Source: Camellia lanceoleosa
Taxonomy: Eukaryota; Streptophyta; Magnoliopsida; Ericales; Theaceae
Direction: 5' to 3'
Length of the DNA: 64,000 nucleotides
NCBI GenBank assembly: GCA_025200525.1
Contig: CM045768.1
Location: 52,999,177 to 53,063,176 of the forward strand
Part shown: piece by piece, positions 1 to 11,000 of the stretch
How positions within the stretch are numbered: position 1 is the stretch's first letter
How the letters are laid out: each line of letters begins with the position of its first letter
The notes under the pieces: model-generated
Told to the model about the DNA's origin: nothing
Databases searched by the model: none
What the model saw: only the letters and a program-made list of their open reading frames with translations
Translations under genes and position numbers: made by a program

Positions 1-833
1 CGAGGCCTTAAGTCAACTGTCACGTCTAAAGTAAGAAAATTTTGTATAGTATCACTAAGTCACAGCAGCACCACTGGTTCCCTTTATTTTGGGTAGGTTC
101 ATATAGTAAAAAGTTATGTACTTATATATGAGCTTCTTGTTTTATTTACTTGTCCACTTCTATATCTTATTAGTATCAATCCATGTCAAACATAGGTGGA
201 TTTGCACTTGCGTATGAGTTGGCTTGCATTCTTGTAGTTTACATGGATTGAACAATGTTTGTTTCAGGCCACATAGAGAATATTTTTTTAAGGGATGCGT
301 TTTATTTTCATTCAACAAGTCACAATCAGTCTATGCAGCCTTGTTTTCAGTTAGTGGTAATATTTATCATCTGTTTAGTTTATGTAAAACACTAGATTAT
401 CTATCTAATCAAGTAAAATCACCAGGTTGTACTGAGAGCCTGAAAGTTTATCTTATGAGTTGCCTTTGAAATGCAATTTAAAAGGCCCCAGGATAAGAAT
501 ATCCAGTTCACAATATTTGAGCCAAATGCGGGATAATTTCATCCTGTGATCATTTAATTCTCTTCAGCCCCCTTACCGATAAAATAAGAGGTGATAAGTA
601 ATAACATGGGATAATGGATTAAATTATATGTACCATAGGATTAGTTGTACCATGTTCGGTTAGGGTGGAATTAAGAGGGAAAAAAAATATTTGACCGTTG
701 GAGGAGGAGGGAATATAGCCCATGGAGGAGGGGAGAGTAATTATACCCCAACCCATACTAAGGGTAACAGCTAAACCTGGGATTACCTTGTTTGAAGCAA
801 AAATGGACAGGCTGGTTATGGGGGGGACAAATG
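1..833. other. Intergenic DNA, no gene seen
   Basis: I see no convincing coding region here. The open frames are short, have no recognisable domain and lie in AT-rich sequence. The part from about 600 to 833 is somewhat G-rich and may be an old inverted-repeat element interrupted by the hAT insertion that follows, because similar flanking sequence resumes after 1747. I could not define its ends. Confidence 0.5.
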
Positions 834-841
834 ACCTCAAC

Positions 842-1739
842 TAGGGGTGGGCGCGGGTCAGTTGCGGCCACAAAACCTTCAATCTGCCATCCGTCCGTCA
901 GATTGGTAGATTGGAGAAAATCAATCCACATCCGTCCGCCAATCCGGCGGATGTGGATTGAGCGGATTGGCGGTTTGGCAGATGGATACGAATCGGTTTG
1001 GTGGTTTCAAATTTTATAAATTTTTAACATAATTCAACTTATGCACTTCCTAAAAAAAAGAGAGAAGAAAGTATTACAGTCAATGACTTAAAAAAATATT
1101 ACCATCACTGCATGCCTCATTCAAAGAAAAAAAGTTTGAAACTTTAAAATATCACAATCACTGCATGCCTCATCCACATACTACAATTACAGCATGCCTC
1201 ATCTACATAAAGTATTACAATCTGTGGTTCTTAAAATATAAAAACAATTCAAACCACCAAAACTATGAACAGAGCAGTAGTAGAGATTATATGTTTCTGT
1301 ATTGTTACATCTATATTTGTTTTTGAAAACAAAAACCAACCAGCATATATCATATTTTCTATTTATTATTTTTAGAGATAGATTTAAAAACCAAAAAATA
1401 TAGATAATTAATACGTTTATTTTTTTCAATTCAAAAAAGATATTCAAGTTGAAATTTTTTTCAATAGAATATTTTAAACTCTTTTTTAATTGAAAACACA
1501 AACAGAATATTTAAACAAATTGAAAATACAAAGTCTTATAAATTATTAGAGGTGCTCGTGGTTTGGCGGTTCGGTTGCGGCCAAAGGAATCTCAAATCCG
1601 CCATCTGTCCGCTAGATTGGCGGATTGGAGAAAATCAATCCGTAACCGTCCGCTCGTCATCACGCATCTGTCCAAAATACGGCGGATCGGTTTGGTTCGG
1701 TCGGTTTTGACGGATCGGTATATCCGCTGCTCACCCCTA
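842..1739. mobile_element. Non-autonomous hAT-type DNA transposon
   Basis: The element is 898 bp long. It begins TAGGGGTGGGC and ends with the near-complement GCTCACCCCTA, so the terminal inverted repeats match at 10 of 11 positions. It is flanked by a perfect 8-bp duplication, ACCTCAAC, at 834-841 and 1740-1747, the size typical of hAT elements. Both subterminal regions are rich in GCGGAT/ATCCGC-type motifs. A sub-block near the left end (about 860-960) recurs in direct orientation at about 1570-1660, suggesting an internal duplication or a nested relative. There is no transposase, so movement would need an enzyme supplied in trans. Confidence 0.85.
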
Positions 1740-1747
1740 ACCTCAAC

Positions 1748-2722
1748 TGAATTAAACCTTAATATGTGTAAGCAACTGCTACAGAATCAGTTATACCTTA
1801 CCTGCTTATGCTAATTCCTTCTCATTCGCTTGGATTAAATGATAATCCGGCAAACACGTTTGAACTGTATTATGCTGAATTTTTTATATTTGATTCACAT
1901 AAATGGGAGTGAAAGATGCTACCCAAAATAAAATCATGAAAAGGGCACGGCTTAAATTGAGTTTGAAGAATTTTAAAATTGCGTAAATTTGATATATATG
2001 TATATAAACCTTGATGATTCACCCCTTCCATCCCAGCAGGGTCTAGATGCTGTCATGGTCCACAAAATCTTTTGTGGTAATCAAAAGTTGCCCTCGACTC
2101 TCCCTCTCTTCCACAATCTTCCTGATCCAGTGGGAGCTTGTGTTTTACCTCCTCAACCTTAGGTTTCACCTCCTGTCCCCTCTGCTCATGCTCACAATGG
2201 ATTTGGATATAAGATCCACCAAAGGCTCACTAAGGATTGCCAAAGTAGATAGAATCAATAATTATTCTCTCGAGTGTTCAAGTTAACTGAAATTGAAAGA
2301 GGTTATCAATCTACATTACAAAATCAACACAACTTACGAATCATCAACTCCAATTATTCGAAGAATCTTACAAAACAGAATCTAGCTAGCAGTTGCAAGG
2401 CCTACCAACAAACTCTTCAAGAATACAACTCCGCTCAACTCAAGAGTTTTGGTCCAACCTCCTTGTTGAATACAAACTAAAACAAATAGACATAAACAAA
2501 CCAAAAAAAACAGAGACTGCGGTGGTGCACAGAAAAGGCATTAAACAAATCTCTATTAAACACTAGATATCGAGTACATTCCTAGAAGATATAGGTAGCA
2601 GGAAGTGCAAGGGCATTACAAGACCAACGAGCTATACATTACTGAATTCGTGGATAGTAGCATAGCACCATGATTCAACGGTTCTAAACACCAACCAGAA
2701 TTGCACTTTAATTTTTTTTTTT
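1748..2722. other. Spacer and probable 3-prime region of GRAS gene 1
   Basis: No supported gene. Short open frames at about 2047-2480 show no domain and continue into AT-rich sequence. The last roughly 240 bases before the GRAS stop codon probably include that gene's 3-prime untranslated region, since the gene is on the minus strand. A T-rich stretch just outside the stop is visible at about 2708-2725. Confidence 0.4.
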
Positions 2723-4876
2723 TTACCACTCCTTAACAGGTTTCCAACAAGACAGAGCAAACATGATTCGACCCTTCCATCCTTGCAGCAGCCACTTACC
2801 GTCCTCATCCACCACGAAATTCTCGTTGTAATACAACTTCACCTTAGTCTTCACCTCTGTCACGAACTCCTTGTTCAGCTGTAGCTGCCTGAACCCAGCT
2901 CGCCTATTCCTAACTTGCCACTGCTTGTATGTCTCCGGCCTCTCAACCCTCTCTGTACCTTCACACGCTATGACGTTCATAATATCCCTTCCAAGGATCT
3001 CCTTCTCATACAACATCCTACCCTGATCTTCGCGTGGTAAAGTGGTCTCAAACACATCAAATCCTGCGGAGAAGTGGAAAAGTGCCTCCCTGAATCGGGT
3101 TACAAAAAAGGGTGCGTTGTATGTCCCGTTGATAACTCCATGGATGAACATATCCGGATTGATCCTCTTCACCAAGTTGAGAACAGCATCACGCGGACTG
3201 CTCTCGACAACCGTCTCATCGGGTACGTTTCTTAGCCGGTACAAACAATTCACAACAAGTACTTCGTCTCTATCGATGTTGAGCTCCTCAAGTTCGATAG
3301 TGCTCCATTTCTTGGCTATTGCAGTGTACTCAAATGGGACATTAAATCTCTTGCAGTAAATCGCTAGCCGACGTCCTGTTTCCTCGACCCTTTCTTTTGG
3401 CCGAAAACCCGGTTGTGGAAAGTCAATTCCTGTAAATCGGAGCTTCTTTGGAGGCCCGCCTTCCCTAACGGAGAAATGCTGGATGAGGCAGGGCCATTGG
3501 AACCCATAAAGGACACCGAAATCAATTATGTGAAGCGTCTGTTTTGCATGAACCAGTGCCGCAATTGATTTGTTGGCAAACATATTGGACATCTTGTTGA
3601 AAGGGCATGCTTTCATATAGACTTGGTAACCTTTCAAGATATCAGCAACTGATATCCTCTTGGTCTTAAAAGCGGCATACAATGATGTCCCGGTGCCAGC
3701 CAAGCGGGCCTCGAGCGCGTTGGCGAAGTAATAGGCCAACCTTTCGGTGCCATCGCCGGTTGGTGAAGCATGTTGCCTGATCCGATTCAGGAGTTCATTA
3801 GCATTCCTGATGTCTGCGCTCGCAACAGCTTGTGCACACTGAGATAGTAGAGTCCGCAAATCGATCACTTCCTTCTTGTTGCCCTGTTTTTTGCCTCGCC
3901 CCCTTCCTCCTCCGTTTGCTCCTTTTGCTGCCACCCCATTCTGCGGTGATTTCCTGCCTGCCACAATCGATGAGGCATCATCATCATCGTGCTCGGTGCA
4001 TAGAAAGTGCAAGGGCTCGTCTTGATGCAAATGAGGATTCAAGCGAGGACAGAGTAACACCTTATCGTACAATTGATCATCGGCCTCTTCAGCAAAACTA
4101 GCCAATTGCTTGTTACTCCGGCCAGCACCGTCTGTGTAATCGGCATCTTCTCGATTGTGCGTTTTCTTTTCCCTCGACCCGTGGGGCGGATGGTCCCCCT
4201 GGTTCTGTTCTGCACCCTCCAAAACCCTCCAAGTACTTTCCGATCTATAGTTCACATAATCTGTAGTTGGGACTAACTCTCCAAATTTTGCTTCTGATGA
4301 AATCTGAAATGGAAGAGAGTCAACTGACCGGTCTCCCGAGCCATTTGGAGAACTGATTGACTGCATGATGGACTCGAATGTGTACTCATCATAATAAGAG
4401 GGTTTGAATTTCTCCCGAATCCAACTGGACTGATCGATGAAATCGTTGACCGAAACAGAGCTGTTGCTACTGTCAACCGAAACAGAGCTGTTGCTACTGT
4501 CACTAGAGCATGTCCTCGGAGAATTATCATCTGAGCTCAGATGAGGCGGGTACTGTTTGCCGAGAACGTCGTAGAACGATTTCTCGGTAGCTTGAGAAAC
4601 CAAGCAGTCTTGGTACATACAAGGTTTGTTCTCCAACCCGTCTTCCATGAGCATCTGGCTGATCAGCTTTAGCGTTGCATCCGAGAAATCGCCTTCCTCG
4701 CCTGCATCGCCTTCCGAGCTGACAACCGATGTCGGCGGGGAAGGGGATGCATGAATTGCGTCCCCATCAACCAAATTGAAAGGAAGATCCGGGTAGGTAT
4801 GATGATTTCGGTCCAGAAATGAACCAGTAAATCTTTGGATGAGTGCTTCCATGGACATCCTATCCGAGAATTTCAA
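2723..4876 (-). CDS. GRAS-family transcriptional regulator, LISCL (SCL9/14/33-like) subgroup
   Basis: This is an intact single-exon 717-codon frame. GRAS proteins are plant nuclear regulators that usually act through partner transcription factors; the LISCL group includes SCL14, a TGA-factor coactivator of stress and detoxification genes. The C-terminal GRAS domain spans roughly residues 337-717. It has a leucine-rich start (LLSQCAQAVASAD), the VHIID core as LHIIDF near residue 448, a PFYRE region (RFREALFHFS), the RVER motif (ERVERPETYKQWQ) and a C-terminal SAW motif (WLLQGWKGRI...CWKP). The N-terminal half is acidic and Ser/Asp-rich, with the LISCL motifs ISQMLMED and KSFYDVLGKQYPP. A Lys/Arg/Gly stretch before the domain could be a nuclear localisation signal. 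The start is chosen because LISCL N-terminal motifs lie downstream of it and the frame closes upstream. Members are often intronless in the coding region, as here. Its paralogue is at 57460-59555. Confidence 0.95.
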   Translation of the reverse strand: MKFSDRMSMEALIQRFTGSFLDRNHHTYPDLPFNLVDGDAIHASPSPPTSVVSSEGDAGEEGDFSDATLKLISQMLMEDGLENKPCMYQDCLVSQATEKSFYDVLGKQYPPHLSSDDNSPRTCSSDSSNSSVSVDSSNSSVSVNDFIDQSSWIREKFKPSYYDEYTFESIMQSISSPNGSGDRSVDSLPFQISSEAKFGELVPTTDYVNYRSESTWRVLEGAEQNQGDHPPHGSREKKTHNREDADYTDGAGRSNKQLASFAEEADDQLYDKVLLCPRLNPHLHQDEPLHFLCTEHDDDDASSIVAGRKSPQNGVAAKGANGGGRGRGKKQGNKKEVIDLRTLLSQCAQAVASADIRNANELLNRIRQHASPTGDGTERLAYYFANALEARLAGTGTSLYAAFKTKRISVADILKGYQVYMKACPFNKMSNMFANKSIAALVHAKQTLHIIDFGVLYGFQWPCLIQHFSVREGGPPKKLRFTGIDFPQPGFRPKERVEETGRRLAIYCKRFNVPFEYTAIAKKWSTIELEELNIDRDEVLVVNCLYRLRNVPDETVVESSPRDAVLNLVKRINPDMFIHGVINGTYNAPFFVTRFREALFHFSAGFDVFETTLPREDQGRMLYEKEILGRDIMNVIACEGTERVERPETYKQWQVRNRRAGFRQLQLNKEFVTEVKTKVKLYYNENFVVDEDGKWLLQGWKGRIMFALSCWKPVKEW
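4450..4503 (-). repeat. In-frame 27-bp tandem duplication in GRAS gene 1
   Basis: Two identical 27-bp units lie head to tail (4450-4476 and 4477-4503). They duplicate nine residues of the Ser-rich linker, giving SSNSSVSV twice. The paralogue at 57460-59555 has one copy of the equivalent stretch (SSNSSVTV), so the duplication is probably specific to this gene and recent, as the units have not diverged. Confidence 0.9.
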
Positions 4877-5073
4877 GAAAAAAATATCGAATTTTGATTT
4901 ATGGTTTCAGAACACCTCAAAACAAGACACGATTAGGACAAAAATTTGGTATGGATTCGATCTGGTTGTGTGATTTGGGCGATGGATCTGAAGAAGAAAA
5001 CAAAGAGAAAGAGGAAGAGAAAGTAATCGGAAGAGTAGAAGAGTATGAACCAAGTGGTCAGTCGATTTTACCT

Positions 5074-5084
5074 CTTTATAAATA
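5074..5084 (-). promoter_or_regulatory. Probable TATA box of GRAS gene 1
   Basis: On the minus strand this reads TATTTATAAAG, about 200 bases upstream of the GRAS start codon. This fits a plant core promoter with a leader of roughly 170 bases. No experimental start site can be read from sequence. Confidence 0.5.
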
Positions 5085-5119
5085 CCAAATAGAAAAAAGT
5101 GTGTGTTTGTTAATATGAT

Positions 5120-5461
5120 GATTAGTAATAGTAGCGAACTTTCCCGGAAAATGGATGGTCAAAGTGGGAGAGAGAGAAAATGGAAGAGGAGTTGTTTGAG
5201 CCGCTGATCGGTCGTGATGTCGGGGCCAGATGCTTTAGTCTCATTCGAGAGCAATTGTAAATCTTATCTGTAAGAATATTATTAAAACATGTGCTCCTGT
5301 GGTGTCTGACGGAAGATCTTACGTGGCAATGTCCAGATCTTGTTTAGATTAATCGATTGGAACAAAATCAAGAACAAGATATGGGAAGCAACAAAGCATT
5401 ACTTTTTGTTGCGTTGATGCCGCAAACCTACTTCCTAGGCAGTTACTATTATTAGATAACT
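5120..5461. other. Upstream region of GRAS gene 1, no gene
   Basis: Presumed promoter-proximal DNA. No coding region is supported. I did not identify any cis-element beyond the TATA-like site with confidence. Confidence 0.4.
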
Positions 5462-5843
5462 ATTATTTTTTGATAAATAAAAAAAATAAATTACAAATAT
5501 ACTTATTGAGATTTGTTTAAAATATAAATTATTTTTTGTGATTTAAAAAATTATAAATATCTTATTGTCAAAATTTTTTATTTAACAGAATTAATTAAAA
5601 AAGTAAAATTTTTAACTGTTCACTTATATAATAATAAAATTATCTGAATTATTAATTGAAATAAAATTTTAATATTATTAAAAATTGTTAATTAACTTGA
5701 TGATTTATTAATACAAAAGCCTATTTATTATGAAATTAGAAACCTTAGAAGGTATGATGTAACTTTTAGAACTATATAAAGTATTTTGTAATTTAAATAA
5801 ATCTCAAGGAATGTGTTTGTAATTTATCCAATAAAAAATTACA
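5462..5843. mobile_element. MITE with long terminal inverted repeats
   Basis: About 60 bases at the left end (from ~5467) are matched, inverted, by about 60 bases at the right end (~5775-5838). Shared blocks include GATAAAT, ATTACAAA and TTGAGATTT followed by TTAAA. The interior is AT-rich and non-coding. The long arms would form a foldback. I could not fix an exact target duplication, so superfamily and exact ends are uncertain. Confidence 0.6.
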
Positions 5844-6840
5844 AGTAGATCATTATTTACCTCAATTATTTAACAAAAGATGAGTAAATAATATAAAATA
5901 ATGTTTTGAAATGACAGTAACCTCGCTTGTAACTGTTAAAACAGATTATAAATTATAACCTAACAGATTATAGATTATGACTTTAATAAAAAAATTATTA
6001 ATCTGTTTAGTGTAATTATTATATTATAGATTTAAGTTACTGATTAGTATTTGTTAAATAAACTTTGAAGTAATTTTTTTCAATTAACTTTTATTTTTTA
6101 TTATTCACTACTTGTTTACATTTCTCATAAATAAATAAATAATAATAATCCATAGTCCATTGGGATCTTTTTCTATTTTTTTAAAAAATAAAAAATAATA
6201 AAATTTAAGAGTATAACTGTAAATTAACATGTCCATAACAGAAGCTGATAATCAGAAATAAGGTGTGGATAACTTTTCAGAATCAACTTTTTTAAGTTAA
6301 AATAAATTGTTAGAATTAGAAGCTATTTGAAATAAGTTTAACTAAATAATCTAAAATAACGTTTTGAAAATTAGAAGTTATAAGTTGACTTAAAAAAATC
6401 CAAACAAATGCCTCCAGGATTGTGTCAGGTGATAGTCTTAGTTAATTAATTTATAAATATAAATTAACAATTAACATGGTCTATTTTAAAAAGATGATTA
6501 AAAGTAATTTTTTAATTTTTAATTCATTTTAAATCATATCATCTTTCATAATTTTTATATGCCTTATAAAAAAAATCAAAAACAAATTTTAAAAATTAAT
6601 TTTTAATCATCTCCTTAAAATGGTAAAAGAAGTCATGCTTTTAGGATTTTTTGCATTTTTAAAAGAAGTCATACTTTTAGGATTTTTTGCATTTTTATTT
6701 TTATAAATTTAACAGATTCCTCCATTAGAATAGAGTAAATGTAATGAACACCAAATTTAATGCATTGTACCAAGTACCCATATGCTAATTAAATTTTGTA
6801 CAAAAAATAGTCAACCCTAGTAGCAAACAGCTTCCCCCAA
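5844..6840. other. AT-rich spacer without genes
   Basis: No coding potential seen. It contains a 36-bp tandem duplication (next entry) and, at about 6240-6410, AT-rich sequence with a weak inverted arrangement that could be a decayed MITE but is not well enough defined to call. Confidence 0.45.
6625..6696. repeat. 36-bp direct tandem duplication
   Basis: Two 36-bp units (6625-6660 and 6661-6696) differ at a single base (G versus A). This is a simple recent local duplication in AT-rich spacer DNA. Confidence 0.85.
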
Positions 6841-6999
6841 TTTATAAGAGGGAAAATGACCCAAAGGTCCAAGCCCAACATATCCTATCCCGTTTAAGTC
6901 CAAAATAATTTTAATACTCCATTAAGTCCTCAAATTAACAACAAGACAAAAATACCCACAATACATCATCCAATTTACACGCGCGCAACCATCACCCAC

Positions 7000-7260
7000 G
7001 TCCCAAAATCTCGGTGATCGATGCGTTGTCACGTCTCGCCGATTCAAATCGGCTCCTCGATCCTCCATCTCTCTTAGTTCAACTCCATCGCCTCTGAAAA
7101 CCCTAACCCTAACGAGCGTAATAGTTCATCTTCATCACCCACAATCATCTCGGTCGAGACACTATCATATCTCCGCCGCTCGAAATCGCATTCTCAATCC
7201 TCCATCTCTCCTCCGTTCGATTCCATTCCCTCTGAAACCCTACCCTAACCACAAAACCAA
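7000..7260 (+). repeat. Duplicated leader segment with telo-box motifs
   Basis: Two diverged copies of a roughly 120-base segment lie head to tail just inside the left terminal repeat. Each contains CCTCCATCTCTC followed about 25-35 bases later by CCTCTGAAA and a CCCTAACCCTAAC-like string (about 7095-7112 and 7232-7250). AAACCCTAA is the plant telo-box, known in promoters of growth-related genes. Its placement suggests a promoter or leader for the Ulp1 gene. Confidence 0.65.
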
Positions 7261-8037
7261 ACCGAACATCTTCAACACAACACCAAGACGTTCAGATTCT
7301 CCAATCGTGACTCTCAACAACACGAAGAACCATCACCACTTTGTGAAGAGATTTCATAGTTCACGACTTCAAATTCACAAAATGGGGAAAAAAAGTAACA
7401 TCTCTCTTCACCTATTCACTATTTTTCATTCACATTTGTACATATTTCTTATATACACATTTTACATACTTCAAAATGTATAAACCCTCTTTTATATATA
7501 ATCCCCTGTTTTCAAACATTATACTCCCCTGTTTTTCAACATTCTAAAACACTTTTTTTACACATAAATCTCTATTTTTACACATTCAACACCTTATTCT
7601 TATTCTTGTTGTTCAATATTGGCGTCTCTTATTCTTATTTTTGAATTTTTAATCTTCTCATTGTTATTGTTGCTTTTTACAAAATACAAAGGGTTGTTAC
7701 TATTGTTCATACTATTTATAAACTGCAACATCATAGTGTTTCATTTCACCACTACACGAATAACATATCTCAATTTATTCAAACTGCAAATGAAACTGCA
7801 AAATTACACAGTTTAACCACTACTCAAAACAAGTAGATAACTTATTATAAAGTGCAAATCAAACTGTCAAATTATACAGTTTCGTAACTGTTACCAACAA
7901 AATACATATAACTTCATATGAAACTGCATATAAAACTTCAAAATTATACAGTTTTGTCACTATATTACTCATACCGTGCTGTCGCTTTCATTTTTTCAGA
8001 AACAGCTGTTGGAAGATATTGGAAGAAACAAACCCAT

Positions 8038-11000
8038 ATGCCCACAAATCCAATCAGGGATTTAACCATCTCCCCTTTTGAAAGTCCATCTCCTGTATCC
8101 ATTGAAAAGCCACCACCACCTCCCCATCCACAAAAAACCAAACCACCACACCCAAAAACAACCAAACCCAAAAAACCCCACCAAAAAACCCACAAAACAA
8201 CCACACCACCAACAAGAAAAAGCCCAAGAACTGCACCACAGACCCCACCCACACAACAAACACCAACCACACCTCCAACCACAACAAGAACAAACAAAAG
8301 AAGGCCAACAACAAAACAAGAAGCTCCTTCGACCAAAAAAAGCAAGCTCCAAGAAAGCCAATCAACTCCCAAAACAAAAACCAAGGCATCAAAAAAAAAA
8401 AAAAGCAGGCCCTGCAAAGAGAGTCCAACAATTTAATTATCGTTCCAACATCTAACAATAATCAAAGCTGTTGAAGGCGTCAAATTCACAAAAGCCCAGC
8501 AGAGGCAATTGCAAAAAACCCCTTTTTGGCACCTCATAAATGCTCTCTCCTCAACACAACTGAAGGCCTCTTGGTGCAGATGCTACAACTCCATTGTAGC
8601 AGAAATGACAACACTCTACAACAAAAGAAAAAGATCATTTCTACTTGGCAAAAAGCAAATGAAACTCAGAAGCAGTGATGTCAAACTCATTTTTGGTATT
8701 GACTGTGGAGAAGACAGCATCACCACCAAATCCTATGCAACACCAAAGGATTTTGAGCTTCCATTTTACAATGCAAATCAGTCAAGAGATTGGATGGCAA
8801 GTCTTTGGCCAAAATTTTTTAACAAACAAAAAAAGGAAAATCAACCAATGATCGTCAAGATCTTGCAAGGGTAATCACCCTTTACTTGTGCTTGAAACTT
8901 CTCATCCCCACAACAGGCCATACACTCAGTTGGAGTTTCCTCAGCTATGTCGACAATCTCAACAACATCAAGAAATACAATTGGGTTGAGGCAATAAAAG
9001 ACACACTGATGAATTCAATGGCAAATGCAAACAACAACCCAAGGCATGTCACTGGATGCGTCATGTTACTCTTGGTAAACACATTGCTCAACTACTTCCC
9101 ACAAAAATATCAGACATCCACCTATTTCTAACTATCTAACATATTTCAATTTTTTTTTTTAACAGTACTGGTACTGTGAGCACAGTAAACTCCTCCGACC
9201 ATCCAACAAAGAAAGCTTCCCAAGGTTTATGAAATGGAACCTTGGCAGAATGTACTCCAAGTGGAAACACATCAGCCTTGCTCACTTTGAAAAGGTATTC
9301 AAACTCTTCTATACTATCATAGCACAAATCTATTCAACTCTCCTTTCACATTCATTGTAGTACAAATCATATTATGAAACTGTGAAAATTTTCAGGTTCA
9401 AAGAACACACTTATTTAAGATCACTCATGTTATCGAACTGTAAGATTTTTCAGTTTCCAAAAACATATTTTGTCACTTAACCCACATTACTCACAGTACA
9501 AGAAACTAACCAAATTTACAGTACTACTGATATATGCCACATTGTTCTAATGCAGGTTAACCAAAATCCTTTAACCCCAACTGAACAAGAAATACAGTTA
9601 TTGCATATCAATCAAAGCACATCAACAGACTTCTCAGCAAAGAAACATGACCACAAAAAGGACAATAAGCGAAAAAAGAAAACAAAAAAAAAAAAAAACA
9701 GTTCTAGAGAGTGATGAGGATGACTTTCTCGAAGAAGAACATCATTCAGAATCAGAATCAGAATCAGAACAAGAAGAAGAACAAAAAAAAAGAAAAGAAA
9801 GCAAAACCACAAGAAGAACCGAAAGTGATGAACAAGAAGAGAAGAGTGATGATGAAAAAAATCAAGTGACTGATAAAGAAGAAAGCGATGAAGAAGAAGA
9901 AAGAAGAAGAAAGAAAGCGAAGAAGAAATCAAGAAGAAGAAGAAGAAGAAGAAGAAGAAGAAGAAGGAGAAGAAGAAAAGAACAAGAACACGATGAACAA
10001 CATGGCAATGATAAAGCAGAAGAAAGACAACAAACAAAAGGTGATCAACAAGAAGACCTTCATGAAGAAGAAGACCAACAAGAAGAAGTCAATGAACAAG
10101 AACTGACAAACCAACAAGAAGAACTGCAAGAGAAATCTGACATATTTCATGCACAAGGTAAACTATTGTCTGATACTAAAGCATACTGCAAAATTTCATT
10201 AAACTAACCAAAACACAATCCAACATTTTATAGGTCATGACCAACCACAAACATCAACCAAAGAGGATGACAAGGACAAGCTCATATCAGACATGAGAGC
10301 ACAAATGCAAGAAATGGAGCAAAAATTCATGGCTGAACTGCGTAAAAAAGAAGATCAACTGAAGGAAATGTCCACCAAAAAAACTGGCAGTCCCAAACAA
10401 AGATCCATGGTCAAGAGAATCAAACAAAAATCAAGAAAACAAGCACATCACCCAGATTTTGAATACCAACCAATGACCAAACCCAAAGAAGATGCAACAA
10501 ACAAGACACAAAGCTAACTGGCGATGTACCCAAACCAACACAGTCGATGAAGAAAAAGAGAAGGAGAATGACAACAACAAAGAAGGTGCTCATGAAGCAA
10601 AACAACGGACAAAGAAAAGATGCAAGAGCATATTGGCCAAGAAAGCGGTTGCTACGAAACAAACCCAAAAGAGCATGCCAATCAAGAAAAGACAAAACTT
10701 CAAATATTGGAAAGTGATGATGATTTCGGGAAGAATCAATCCCAAACAAGTCACTCACAATTTCATGCCGCCAAAACAAACAAGGTTTGGCATAGCCTAT
10801 CCAAAAAGACCAAGACCAAATTCAACTCATCAACAACACACAATCAAGTGCTTGTGTATGCAGTGCAGCGGCGAAGATGAAAGCTGCGTATACTTTTTCA
10901 GATATATGCAGATTGACCAACAGGAACCCTTATATGGGAATGTAGGTCTCCAAGCGCACAATTTTACGGTTTACGTACATATTCAATAACCTATTCCACA

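Noticed and set aside
500..1900. Possible larger inverted-repeat element interrupted by the hAT (GGATAAT near 530 and AATGATAATCC near 1840)
   Set aside because: Only short, weak inverted similarity and no convincing TSD.
2047..2480. Two plus-strand frames of 79 and 68 codons
   Set aside because: No domain, weak coding composition, and located in the 3-prime flank of the GRAS gene.
3042..4276. Plus-strand frames inside GRAS gene 1
   Set aside because: Complement of a strongly conserved coding sequence; no independent support.
6240..6415. Candidate MITE with weak inverted AAGTT/AACTT blocks
   Set aside because: Arms too short and diverged, and no duplication at the ends.
7965..8458. Long overlapping frames on both strands, including very hydrophobic minus-strand frames
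   Set aside because: They are composition shadows of the Pro/Lys/Thr-rich plus-strand N-terminus of the Ulp1-like gene; CCA/AAA codons read as Trp/Gly/Phe on the other strand.
9612..10156. Minus-strand Phe/Leu/Ser-rich frames resembling membrane proteins
   Set aside because: They are the complement of the GAA-rich acidic region and carry no motif.
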